64,000 nucleotides of DNA, from the IMG/VR virus record IMGVR_UViG_3300032286_001377, positions 51,552 through 115,551 of that record. One strand, given 5' to 3'. The number at the start of each line of letters is the position of its first letter. Within the stretch, counting starts at the first letter, position 1. A program made the translations under genes and the position numbers. Source of the DNA: a virus. The notes under the pieces are model-generated. The model was not told the origin of the DNA. It ran no database searches and worked only from the letters and a program-made list of their open reading frames with translations. Positions 10,601 through 17,563 of this stretch are shown here, piece by piece.

Positions 10601-11300
10601 CAGTCAAAAACTTTCCACCAACAGACTGTGGAATAGCTAAAGAAGGAGTAGCAGGTTCGACAGAATCTTCAAAGATAGAAGTCCAGCTCGGAAATCTTTT
10701 TAATACGCTTCTAACAGAAGAGGAAATAACAGGTGAAACTGGATCATAAATTCCAACTTCTAAATAGAACAATAAACCAACTGAACTTAAATCAACATCT
10801 TGAGTAAAAATCTCTAGTTCAATCTTAACAAACGGTTTTGCATTCTTGATAAAAACAATATTAGAATCTGAAGAAACAGAAGATCTTAACCAGGGTCCAG
10901 CACTTGAATCGGATTCATAAAAGCTTATAGTAAAAGAAGGAACAATCACACCTGGAAGATTAGTGAAAGTATGACGATATGTAAGAATATCTATCCTGGA
11001 AGTAGTGTCAATAAATCTTCTCAATGAAGGAGTAGCTGGTTCGTAAATAACCTCACCAACATCTGTCTTATGAGTAACATTAGAACTATACGGAGTTGCA
11101 TGAATTCCAGTGTAAGACGGTGAAGTTACTTCAGTCCCAACATATGTTCTATCCCCTATAAGATTAAGACCATAAGCTGATCTGCTATAGGAATAGTTTT
11201 TAAATTGTGAATTTGAATATAGGTTAATAGGATTACTAGTCCAAATATTATTTGATTTACTAAAATCTGAACTTTTAAGCAGTAATAAATATTGCTTCAT
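4626..11300 (-). CDS. Giant tail/baseplate-peripheral protein with three LamG-like domains
   Basis: This 2224-residue protein has ATG 11300 preceded by AAAGGAT. Residues about 100-400 resemble a baseplate-attached minor tail protein, including LPRLYLESNSNYKKRILDV followed by an RRELDIW helix. Three concanavalin A-like/LamG jelly-roll domains follow at roughly residues 965-1215, 1237-1440 and 1467-1645. They carry recurring phrases such as LPGITSNYAGV, VTGDIEIVFKL and SLYRVIIRGGIGG, which are typical of phage carbohydrate-binding cassettes. The C-terminal 400 residues look like Ig/carboxypeptidase-regulatory-type beta folds (TDSNGYFNIFETI). An unusual density of [A/S/T/N]-T-P-[N/S/Y] tetrapeptides runs through all regions, at least 20 copies. 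Probable role: a long fibre or adhesin on the baseplate that binds cell-surface glycans. Domain types are fairly sure; position in the virion is inferred from gene order. Confidence 0.8.
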   Translation of the reverse strand: MKQYLLLLKSSDFSKSNNIWTSNPINLYSNSQFKNYSYSRSAYGLNLIGDRTYVGTEVTSPSYTGIHATPYSSNVTHKTDVGEVIYEPATPSLRRFIDTTSRIDILTYRHTFTNLPGVIVPSFTISFYESDSSAGPWLRSSVSSDSNIVFIKNAKPFVKIELEIFTQDVDLSSVGLLFYLEVGIYDPVSPVISSSVRSVLKRFPSWTSIFEDSVEPATPSLAIPQSVGGKFLTAILQESLDDYQSDVELNSIDSFIASADEDMTAWMFVAYNVPQNINLISGDSVQLARVGSFADLMDGRSTDYSFYYSPVDRQLFTLRQFSSLKVNDISYTQEAINIFNDFDEFGARVSLPRLYLESNSNYKKRILDVTKNMPGVSNEALKRTLRRELDIWRAYGATPNSDYSGATPEILEISDIENSTPYFTDAGQPTQQFRQLVEDLNFKYPSNIGYVKWDEGLWDYAGLNGEGVSRIPAVYDEASSPLGSFYQPGVGDFDDAMVDIYPAEASTVSFSGNIKISGFKAISTNTIYAPVVVDYTWYFNYLATVADYDSSKVQAGVVYEISMPNHGNYATPSTFYANLNYNNRSDFIVGNQFLSNSPTSPEYTYIPIFDQQGMTLAELEFRDKVFNQRYYNSTRTSKQNSINIAEAASINVIFGRSLTTTGVSPTYTNLSVGNYKIDFSRSTPIWKSNPTIGTTMTLSTPNLDRYNAGLYLGSNVYVTKQASFNSDTYKGTIALNTPNTLNVGGVSNALIQIEELVKQTVLKHQKATPQYLFISPNKIKSYPTYGSSSNVEATGGYSTDPISDDTYLVPSSPNILWQPRNLSGAVSASPDYFDQATINFSSTPYYIDVYTKDSVLYPFVRTNYEHFEAETAPNTFYGFLDENNRVFKNEEEYNNSFLLEDKFLETVTLNRNSFGLAAATPYIVDSVKFNTTPNYIDSFTYSNDAIVSDLNTAFAADPNSLSHKVTPLKDAVLYLDAKSASFNAQMISNLGTGGTVLDAQVGSMSYVGSAHIRNGALNLPGITSNYAGVYDHNGLDVTGDIEIVFKLNLNTLTSDVSILSKSGAYRVLLANPDPSKVKFGYWTGSFWSEIDTYSGAIIAGKTQWIKITRVRSTGIVNFYANYSSQDLEPNSWILVGTTTLNPTVSLPASTGNLEIGSRDSGAGVINGSLYRVIIRGGIGGPTVFDADFSKQKDWTIEFNEDSIYKSVVTINGTNVINTDPTLLDVEDKGYFYQPSISAGTNGATIPSAVGSSTDITGNIALAVQIRPFETYVASPKALIGKRQSGVDSSVTNYSIGFNGGTPPGPNMFFSYTSSADTTSRLVYATKGHNIPIGTKAWFGATLTINNTTFQHTVKFYTSLDGVNWTLFDTVVTANPGGTALSLRSNAAFNYIAASNTGLAGPEGKYYRAKIWNTDSFAGNPVLDVDFDSITYPAQVSFTCNTGQLVTMNRGTTGRRMVVMPSKANGGRSVWIFGADAGAADYFIIPNNDLVNFGLNDSFTLMAVARSWSVPATDQRFIMKWDPTGGYYLSKANTGVAALNFVSGAGGSGGASNPGYVAGSLMAHTGIRNVSKDTTYVYANTTMGVPATDSTIGTLSSNTPLTIGSQYYNNSGYADMELAAVAIWRRVLTDQEIKIVKEYLVDGIVPSLGDSDLNNVEVDIYSEADEVRRNDYRLGVNAGWIYIKEKDQYIYVNPETATYNGRFFDLTLPNSPRKGAPIIANVGGKEYRNLVFEDSSTPGNGSFYNTETVLGRKSNSLYLSYQNIKNASVTDVYTGKRLFSNLSSSTNVISPFSQATPSVVDREYEVVYYVNDAFYVENDVYNSSIDDYQSKAYFSTTPSTNSYYYVTYENSYKDNFIDSGLNLSQIDSPISEGYVYLTKDEFNFSSISAYLSPNFITDSSNDLMYLSIISYDTNGNLKPGQTFYISGNDILVADPYVTTNDNGFAKTTVRYNGSILSTTSSGTINISGIGSATPNGLSNSTPNSSANSMTQGYSQQLTYKIIRDKTFDLKVKAAPLRFTVDTDGISKLAIVGKIYWKDNPLLASVAIKYRKARTLYDLFNTASYSYTQTDSNGYFNIFETINSYSDASDPGIWFVSVEINETANQIQTKLAALGETVLASNITITGDIAYWNEKYDNIHYANEASALPSAFMPATQLNSNPIATPNFVVKHYNSIDVYSVNSTPNWIPPSWVPLNRLQQYQMGLFGTTPNYIVNYSNIRPDSGEE

Positions 11301-11315
11301 CTATAATCCTTTAAA

Positions 11316-12527
11316 TTAATCTAACCAAATTGAATACTCTGAAGTAACACCTTGCTCAGGGTGAATGTACATTAAATGTTGAGATGGACGACTCATTGAA
11401 TTAAAATACTCTTGAGCATACGTATTATAACTTTCTGGGGACCCAGAAACTCTCAAAACAGTAGTACCAATAGACATTTTAAAACTCTGATGATAGTGAC
11501 CCATGAAAACATCATCAAAATGCTCGGGGATGGCACCATCTTTCCATCCAAAGATTCTTTTATAGTAACCACTGACAGAGCTAGGATGAGGTAATTGATC
11601 CCCATGGATTAAAAGTGTTTTATAATTACCTATCGCATCCACTGCATACCAATTTCTTTCTCCTCTTCCATCAGGAATGTTGAAAGTTATTCTAGGTTCT
11701 TTTGTGAAAATTAAATTGACAATCTTATATAAGAGCCTATCCATATTAGTTTCAGGATCATACTGTCGCCTATTTCTTCCACCTACTGAACCATGGTTGC
11801 CAATCACCCCAGTAACATGAACATGTTCGAAGTTCTCTAACGCAGTACTTAAAAAGTTGCCTAATATTTCAGGACCATTAACACCAACTTGACGATACAA
11901 GCCAGAATCAATAAGATGACTCTGACCAGGAAAAATTTCTTCACCCTCAACAATATCGCCTAACAGCCAAACATGTAAATCATTTACAGGATGATGAGCT
12001 CTTTGAATCTCAGTGATCTCTAATAATTTTTCAGTATATTGCTCAATTCTCTGGGCAGCTACTTCAGAATTGTAATCAGGAGTAACTTTCCCCAGTTGCC
12101 AATCAGCAAAAACTGCAACAGCTGTCTCTGAAGCTTTTGAACTTTTTGGAAAAGAAGGTCTTTTAATCTTAGGCAGATCAAAATTACTAAACGCATCAAA
12201 CGCTGCACGATACACTGCAAAAGAAGCTTCTGTATTTACGTTCTTATAACGATCTGCCAATCTGCCAAGTCTTTTATTCTCTGCTCTAAGAAAATCAACA
12301 GTAGAAACTTCTTTAATATCCGCTTCAACTAGATCTTCTTGATCAATTTCATCAGCCCACTTTTCTAGAACATAGGCCCTATCTTCGTTAGACGCACCTT
12401 CTTCAATTGAGGAAAGTGAATCTAATAAATCACCAACACCATCTAAACCCTCGACTATTTTTCTAGCTTCCACCATATTTGGGGCGCGAACAATTGATTT
12501 CTGTACAATAGTGTACATCTTAGTCAT
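11316..12527 (-). CDS. Calcineurin-like metallophosphoesterase
   Basis: The 403-aa protein has ATG 12527 with AGGTGA upstream. All the metallophosphoesterase motifs can be followed: FADWQLGK near residue 140 (the D-x-H/Q metal ligand position), GDIVEG near 190, GNHG near 241, LIHGD near 306 and GHYHQ near 341. The last two supply the His ligands. Members of this fold hydrolyse phosphomono- or diesters, including nucleic acids, at a dinuclear metal centre. The usual GDxxD has Glu at its last position (GDIVE) and GNH[DE] is GNHG, so the metal site may be modified. The N-terminal 130 residues are helical and acidic with no motif I know. It sits between baseplate J and the giant adhesins, an odd place for an enzyme. 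It could be virion-associated or merely co-transcribed. Substrate unknown. Confidence 0.85.
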   Translation of the reverse strand: MTKMYTIVQKSIVRAPNMVEARKIVEGLDGVGDLLDSLSSIEEGASNEDRAYVLEKWADEIDQEDLVEADIKEVSTVDFLRAENKRLGRLADRYKNVNTEASFAVYRAAFDAFSNFDLPKIKRPSFPKSSKASETAVAVFADWQLGKVTPDYNSEVAAQRIEQYTEKLLEITEIQRAHHPVNDLHVWLLGDIVEGEEIFPGQSHLIDSGLYRQVGVNGPEILGNFLSTALENFEHVHVTGVIGNHGSVGGRNRRQYDPETNMDRLLYKIVNLIFTKEPRITFNIPDGRGERNWYAVDAIGNYKTLLIHGDQLPHPSSVSGYYKRIFGWKDGAIPEHFDDVFMGHYHQSFKMSIGTTVLRVSGSPESYNTYAQEYFNSMSRPSQHLMYIHPEQGVTSEYSIWLD

Positions 12528-12541
12528 AATTCACCTATCTA

Positions 12542-13711
12542 TCAGTAGTTAGATGTACCTATTATAACAGCATAAATGTTAACATTTCCAGCTGCAGCAT
12601 AACGTTTTACAGTATTTAAATCAAAATCTTTAAGTGGCAGCTCTCCGCCATCTGCGTTGAAGCCGCTTATAGTAACATTTCTAATTAGATCAGAAGAAAG
12701 CTTTATCTGTTGTTCGATAGTGGCAATAGAAACAACATCTCCAATTGATAAAGAATTTAGATATCTTTTAACAAAAAGTTCCGCTTGTCTTCTTACTCCA
12801 GTTATCATATTGGTTGTATTTCCACTTGGAACAGTAATAGTAGCTGAAAGGTTTATCGACACCTTTTCAGCTATGCGAACATTAAATCTCACACCAACTG
12901 GCTTAACTGCATAAATAGCAGAAAGTATTGCTTCTGGCAAAGGGCGGAGAGCAACAGAAGCTTCCGGCACAACAATAATATCGCAAGAGCCTATACCATA
13001 GCTTGCTTCTCTAATCCTAACATCTCTTACGCCCTTAACTGCCAGGGCAGCAAAGCGAATAGATTCTGCAGTTCCTGCTGATTTAGATTTAAGTGAAGCG
13101 ATAATTCTTCTGCGATAGTTTGAATCAGACTCAGAATTAGGGTCAGCATAAATTTCTTTTGGATTTGAACAGAAAACTACAACAGCAGATGGCCCAATAT
13201 AATTATGTTTAGTTAAACTGCCAACTGGAGCAACGTAAGAATTATCGGTAAAATTAGGCTCAACCCTTCCATAAGCCTTAAGCGTACCTGCTGTTATAAC
13301 AATGGGTCCAGAAAGCTTAAAACTGTATTGCCTTATTGTGAAAGCTGAAACATCAGTATATATTAAAGTATCTTTTGGAATAGTTATATCTGTACTATGA
13401 ACTTTATCTAGAAAAAATTCAATATTATAAGATTGTCTCTCTTGAGAAACTACAGATGTAACAGATTTTCTTGGTATGCCATAAAGATCTCCAATTAAAT
13501 CTAAATTTCTACCCATTGCAGTACTAAGATTATTTTGATTAATAGAATATCTCAGAGCCTCATATAGGTCAGAAACTTCTGAACTAAATGCTTCTGCAAA
13601 AGCTCTAGCAATAGAACCAGGATGAGTAGCAGTGATGCCTGCATTTTTTTCTAGATTATTAAGAACAGAAACTAAAACATCTGACTTACTTTTAACTCCA
13701 TAGACTGGCAA
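12542..13711 (-). CDS. Baseplate J-like (gp47/gp6-type) wedge protein
   Basis: This 389-aa protein starts at TTG 13711, with GGAG 7 nt upstream; no ATG near the conserved N-terminus fits better. The N-terminal pattern (HPGSIARAFAEAF, then AMGRNLDLIGDLYGI) and the central pattern (SDSNYRRRIIASLKSKSAGT, then VKGVRDVRI) are characteristic of the Baseplate_J family, which forms the wedge around the hub in contractile tails. The gene directly follows the gp25-like gene with a 1-nt gap, the order normally seen in myophage baseplate operons. Length is normal for the family. The function is assigned from the family with good confidence; the TTG start is a reading from the Shine-Dalgarno position. Confidence 0.92.
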   Translation of the reverse strand: MPVYGVKSKSDVLVSVLNNLEKNAGITATHPGSIARAFAEAFSSEVSDLYEALRYSINQNNLSTAMGRNLDLIGDLYGIPRKSVTSVVSQERQSYNIEFFLDKVHSTDITIPKDTLIYTDVSAFTIRQYSFKLSGPIVITAGTLKAYGRVEPNFTDNSYVAPVGSLTKHNYIGPSAVVVFCSNPKEIYADPNSESDSNYRRRIIASLKSKSAGTAESIRFAALAVKGVRDVRIREASYGIGSCDIIVVPEASVALRPLPEAILSAIYAVKPVGVRFNVRIAEKVSINLSATITVPSGNTTNMITGVRRQAELFVKRYLNSLSIGDVVSIATIEQQIKLSSDLIRNVTISGFNADGGELPLKDFDLNTVKRYAAAGNVNIYAVIIGTSNY

Positions 13712-13712
13712 T

Positions 13713-14093
13713 TTAGTCTCCTAATGTTTGTGTTACAGAAAGTGTTATGGGCTGATCTATATCAGATATAACATGAACGTCGAATCTAATAGTATCCCTA
13801 CTTGTAGGAATTGCATCAATTCTAATATCCCTGCCTTTAAACAATCCTTCTCTTTGAAGGCCTGTTCTAATTAATCTTTTTCCAAATTCGCCAGTCTCTG
13901 GAGTTTGTGGCATCCCATATAATAACGAAAGATCAATACCAAGCTGAGGATAAATGTAGAAATCGCCAGGTTCAGTCATGAGCCTTAAATACACCTGCTG
14001 AATATCTGACTGAAGCGATGAATTAACCATTGCGATATCCATGTTTCCATTTATTACAATATCACCAGTTAATGTAAAGTATAAATCACTCAT
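13713..14093 (-). CDS. gp25-like baseplate wedge protein
   Basis: A GPW/gp25-like protein. The conserved run GDIVINGNMDIAMV, a Q-x-V-x-x-R-L-x-T-E-P-G stretch (QQVYLRLMTEPGDF) and YPQLGIDLSLLYG match the small lysozyme-like fold found in T4 gp25, an early wedge component that binds sheath and hub. I place the start at ATG 14093 (MSDLYFTLTG, 126 aa) and not at the upstream ATG 14129, because AAAGGA lies just before 14093 and the shorter form overlaps the previous gene by only 8 nt. The leading residues of the longer form (MIRHMRRLQRKL) look like out-of-frame translation of the neighbour. It is coupled to the upstream spike-associated gene and to baseplate J downstream. Confidence 0.9.
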   Translation of the reverse strand: MSDLYFTLTGDIVINGNMDIAMVNSSLQSDIQQVYLRLMTEPGDFYIYPQLGIDLSLLYGMPQTPETGEFGKRLIRTGLQREGLFKGRDIRIDAIPTSRDTIRFDVHVISDIDQPITLSVTQTLGD

Positions 14094-14721
14094 TAGTTTC
14101 CTTTGAAGCCTGCGCATGTGCCTGATCAAAACTTAAACCTTGTCTTAAATGCTTCACAATAAGAGCGATATGCAACTCGGAATAAGAAGATGCATAAGCT
14201 TCCAGAAGACCAATCTCTTCAAAGCTTAAATCTGATATATCATAATCGGACACATATTTTTGTTGAGGAATAGTTTCTCTTGTAGAGAATTTGTTCTCAG
14301 CTAATATAGTAATTGGTTTCTGTTTTTCTTCCCGTTCAATCATACTTACAGTATCAAGATAGTAAGATGCTCCGTTTTGTGCGGTATGAATATCTTTCAA
14401 ATTTATTTTAACTAAAGTAGGCTCAGAAAAAGAAGAAGCTGAATAATTAAAATAATAGCTATTCCACTTCAATCCATCTTCTTTGCAACTGAATTTAATT
14501 GTATCCGCAAAAAAAGATATACTTTTGGACTTCGCACTAATAACAATACCAATACCTGGAGTAGCAAAAATTTCAATATCACCTTGATCATTTAGTCTCA
14601 TAAAAGATTCATTATCAGGATGATTAAATCCAACTTCTCTTTCCGAAAATTTTCTTCTTTTGGAAAGTTCTTTCTCTACAGGTATTTCTCTTCTAAAAAC
14701 TGCATTTTTGTTAACATCCAT
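14086..14721 (-). CDS. Baseplate-associated protein, unrecognised (possible spike or hub accessory)
   Basis: This 211-aa protein begins at ATG 14721, which overlaps the stop of the gpV-like gene as TGATG, so translation is coupled. Residues 40-75 (LNDQGDIEIFATPGIGIVIS, then SKSISFFADTIKF) alternate hydrophobic residues in short strands, as in a small beta-helix or OB-associated spike segment. The C-terminal third is acidic and helical, with SDLSFEEIGLLEAYASSYSE and a final KHLRQGLSFDQAHAQA helix. I do not recognise a family. Its position between a gpV/gp5-like OB protein and gp25 fits a central-spike extension or baseplate hub adaptor, but that rests on gene order alone. Confidence 0.7.
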   Translation of the reverse strand: MDVNKNAVFRREIPVEKELSKRRKFSEREVGFNHPDNESFMRLNDQGDIEIFATPGIGIVISAKSKSISFFADTIKFSCKEDGLKWNSYYFNYSASSFSEPTLVKINLKDIHTAQNGASYYLDTVSMIEREEKQKPITILAENKFSTRETIPQQKYVSDYDISDLSFEEIGLLEAYASSYSELHIALIVKHLRQGLSFDQAHAQASKETNE

Positions 14722-15089
14722 CAGTGCACCATAAATCTAGGAATTCCAGTACGCATAATTGAATTATGGAAACTGTTTGTTCTTGTATCAGAATCGTCAA
14801 AATAATTTAAAACATATGGATTAGATTCATTATTGTCTCGAAATCCAACTAAACACCGTGTACCTATGGTTGGAGAAACGACTTGTACACCCCTTATAGA
14901 TGGGCACGGTACTGAACGAATTACATTACCGGGAGAGTTAGTGAATTGTTCATCTAATATTATGGTGGCTAAATTAGTAGAACTGTCATATCCCATTATT
15001 GTGCCAGGTCTAGTTTTTGAAGACTTATATAGAGAGTTATCTATCTGCTCTTGTATTTTTTTATCAAACTTTGGATAATTAACTGGCAT
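14721..15089 (-). CDS. gpV/gp5-OB-like baseplate spike protein
   Basis: A 122-aa protein with GGAGAG before ATG 15089. The segment GTIMGYDSSTNLATIIL followed by a proline/valine-rich loop and SPTIGTRCLVGFRDNNESNPYVL follows the OB-fold pattern of the N-terminal domain of phage baseplate V/gp5 proteins (strand, G-D/R-x-V-x-V-G-F, then N-P-Y-V-L). These proteins cap the tail tube and carry the membrane-piercing spike. This one is short and has no C-terminal beta-helix, so the needle may be provided by the downstream coupled gene. Fifty-seven bases separate it from the tail lysin gene. The fold call is moderately confident. Confidence 0.72.
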   Translation of the reverse strand: MPVNYPKFDKKIQEQIDNSLYKSSKTRPGTIMGYDSSTNLATIILDEQFTNSPGNVIRSVPCPSIRGVQVVSPTIGTRCLVGFRDNNESNPYVLNYFDDSDTRTNSFHNSIMRTGIPRFMVH

Positions 15090-15145
15090 TATGCTCTCCT
15101 AACTTTACGTAATTGTGTATGAAATAAACGATTTACTAACATTAT

Positions 15146-17551
15146 TTAAACCCTGAATTCTTCACCTTCAAGCCATCTAGCCGCATATGGAGCTGCCTTA
15201 GAGTTTTTGCCTGAGGTCTGAAACATTTTTAAAACCCAATCTTTAAGTTGCTGCTCTGTTTTACCTAAAGATACATATAGATCTCTTGCTATTGAAAACT
15301 TAATATTACTAAGAAATCCATAAGTTGGACCTCCACCATAATCGCCCCATGGCTTAAATACATATCCAGTCTCAGCAGTTAGGCCTAATTTAGTTCCGCT
15401 AAAAATGGTACCGCCAGTAGCTACAGTATAGGTTATATAAGCTTGGTTAATGGGTATCCACATTCTTGAATCAAAAAGAGACCATCGATCACCCTTAGAA
15501 AGTGCCTTAGCTTTAGGTAATGCTTTGGCATTAAAATTACTTAAGTCTACATCATCTTTATCCCAATCCTTATAGCCTATTTGCCAACCAGCCATTTGAG
15601 TCTGACTAGGAAGAGGAATGAAAAATGTATGCCCACCATTGGCCCCAGGAAGGAGATTGCATTGAAACATTCCACCAGACCAGTCACCAGTGACATCTGA
15701 CACATTGCAGGCACGAGGTTGCAAGCCGCCCTCTCTAGTAGCAATAGAGCAGAATATGGCAGCCGCCTCATCAGACATGACAGTAAGCCTCAGAAGAGCA
15801 AAAACTTCTTCTCTAGACAACTTGCCATTAGGTTCAGTTGAATAACCTTTACTAAACTTAGCATCACTTAAATCTGTTGGGGTTACAAATTCTCCAGTCA
15901 CGCCGGAAGAAATGGTAGTAGAAGTGGGAGAAGTACGATTTGTATTAGGTGGATAGAAAGGGCTATTACTTCTAGTTTCCCTATGATATGTAGCAAAATC
16001 TAAACCTGCGGGATCAGAAGTGGTATCGGATGGAGTAGGTGTCACCGTATCTACGGGAACATCTGGTTCACCAGAATCCACAATACTGCCTGCAGGAGGT
16101 GTCACTGCAGTAATGTTGCTTCTCTGCCTAGATGCACTATCCTCATTTTTATCTGGAGCACGATTTACGGTAGTGCGAGTACCGGCTCCTCCCATTTGTC
16201 CACCTGGACCAGTATATATCCCTGATCTGACTCCACTGAAACTCATATGAATGTGAGTTCTATGAACCTCATCTGCAGAAAAGTTTGCATACTTGATAGC
16301 AGGATACATAGTTTTCATTTTACAGGTGTCTGGTTCAAAACCTTTAGTTTGAATTCCAAACTCTTGAGCTAAGTCTATCGATATAGCAAAATGATCAGGG
16401 ATTAAATGAATAGGAGCATCCGAAAAGGCTTCCATTAACGTAGTTAGGGCAATTAGATACCTATTTCTATTTCCGCCCTCTTTCCCTAAAATTACTCTAT
16501 TAGGAGAATTTGAACTATTAAGTGGACCAATAACATCTATATCAAATGCCCTACCGAGAGCATGATCAGTTATTGTGCCACCTTCTGTTAGTGATGAAAG
16601 ATTTGGACCTTGTGTATTCTGATTCTCTCCACGTTCCCAACCAAATCCGCCACGAATCTCTATTTTACTATTAAGATACAACATAAGCTCAATCATCGCC
16701 GGACAAATATATGCTTTTTGACTAGGTTGATCAATCAACTCTTTTGACACTTTGTTGCTTCCGGTAATCCCAGGATAATTACTCCCAGTTGTATCTAAAT
16801 CATTAAATTTATTATTAATGTCAAAATTATAACCATATGTAAGAACACTAGAACTATAAGTTGTGTTTAAATTTTTTAAAGTCATCGACCTATCTAAAAG
16901 CCAACCTTTTTCCTCTGGAGATAATGTTGATTCTACTGTAATCACCCTTGAGCCAGCGCTAGGATTAGAAGAATCTCCAGTATAAGTACCAGGGTTAGTG
17001 CCAGCACTATTGCCTGCGCCATTATCAATATTGCCACTAGGCTGACCAGGAACTCCACCAGGTGGTTCATCAGGATAAGATAACTTAATGCTATAATCAG
17101 CTGAAATGCTTTCAGCAGCATTTAAAACAAAATCGGAAGCGGCTTTTTTACCAGCAACACTGTCAACATAATGCCGAGCTGTAGCAGACCCTCCTTTAAG
17201 TTCTGTTTTACCAATTCCATCTTCTGGATTATCAATCTTGTATGTATCGTTTGTAGTGTTTGCTGCAGCAGATACTGTTCCTAAAACGTTATTTAAAGAT
17301 GGTATCAAAGTAGAGTTATAAAAATTTTGACTATAAACCGGACTTCTATAAAGAACATCTCCAGACATCGCACGAGATAAACTGGTTGAAGAAAGAGTTT
17401 TCTCTCTGCTTATCTTGTTCCCATATTCCTTAGAATAATAAGAAGTATTACGTATTACTACTTCACCTGCAGGATAATAGCTTCCGTGAATGGAATTTGC
17501 AATAGTCGCAAAATCAGAAACTGTCTCATTATTAAAATTAAAATTAGACAT
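15146..17551 (-). CDS. Two-domain tail lysin: M15-type D,D-peptidase plus lysozyme-like domain
   Basis: This 801-aa protein starts at ATG 17551 after AAAGGT. The first 220 residues are Ser/Asn/Gly-rich with a PGQPSG linker. Residues about 325-440 form a VanY/M15-like zinc peptidase: TDHALGRAFDIDV near 328-340 gives the H-x(6)-D ligand pair, and HRTHIHMSF near 431-439 gives the HxH. A Pro/Thr/Ser linker (about 470-540) separates it from a lysozyme-like domain with IATREGG near 600 (candidate catalytic Glu) and GDWSGGMFQCNL near 620-630. Together they would cut both peptide and glycan bonds of peptidoglycan during DNA injection. It lies between the giant hub protein and the spike gene, the usual place for a structural lysin. 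The peptidase motif is strong; the lysozyme call is moderate. Confidence 0.85.
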   Translation of the reverse strand: MSNFNFNNETVSDFATIANSIHGSYYPAGEVVIRNTSYYSKEYGNKISREKTLSSTSLSRAMSGDVLYRSPVYSQNFYNSTLIPSLNNVLGTVSAAANTTNDTYKIDNPEDGIGKTELKGGSATARHYVDSVAGKKAASDFVLNAAESISADYSIKLSYPDEPPGGVPGQPSGNIDNGAGNSAGTNPGTYTGDSSNPSAGSRVITVESTLSPEEKGWLLDRSMTLKNLNTTYSSSVLTYGYNFDINNKFNDLDTTGSNYPGITGSNKVSKELIDQPSQKAYICPAMIELMLYLNSKIEIRGGFGWERGENQNTQGPNLSSLTEGGTITDHALGRAFDIDVIGPLNSSNSPNRVILGKEGGNRNRYLIALTTLMEAFSDAPIHLIPDHFAISIDLAQEFGIQTKGFEPDTCKMKTMYPAIKYANFSADEVHRTHIHMSFSGVRSGIYTGPGGQMGGAGTRTTVNRAPDKNEDSASRQRSNITAVTPPAGSIVDSGEPDVPVDTVTPTPSDTTSDPAGLDFATYHRETRSNSPFYPPNTNRTSPTSTTISSGVTGEFVTPTDLSDAKFSKGYSTEPNGKLSREEVFALLRLTVMSDEAAAIFCSIATREGGLQPRACNVSDVTGDWSGGMFQCNLLPGANGGHTFFIPLPSQTQMAGWQIGYKDWDKDDVDLSNFNAKALPKAKALSKGDRWSLFDSRMWIPINQAYITYTVATGGTIFSGTKLGLTAETGYVFKPWGDYGGGPTYGFLSNIKFSIARDLYVSLGKTEQQLKDWVLKMFQTSGKNSKAAPYAARWLEGEEFRV

Positions 17552-17563
17552 AAAATTTACCTT

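Noticed and set aside
14094-14129. Longer start (14129) for the gp25-like gene.
   Set aside because: The extra residues are basic and unlike the family, and AAAGGA precedes ATG 14093.
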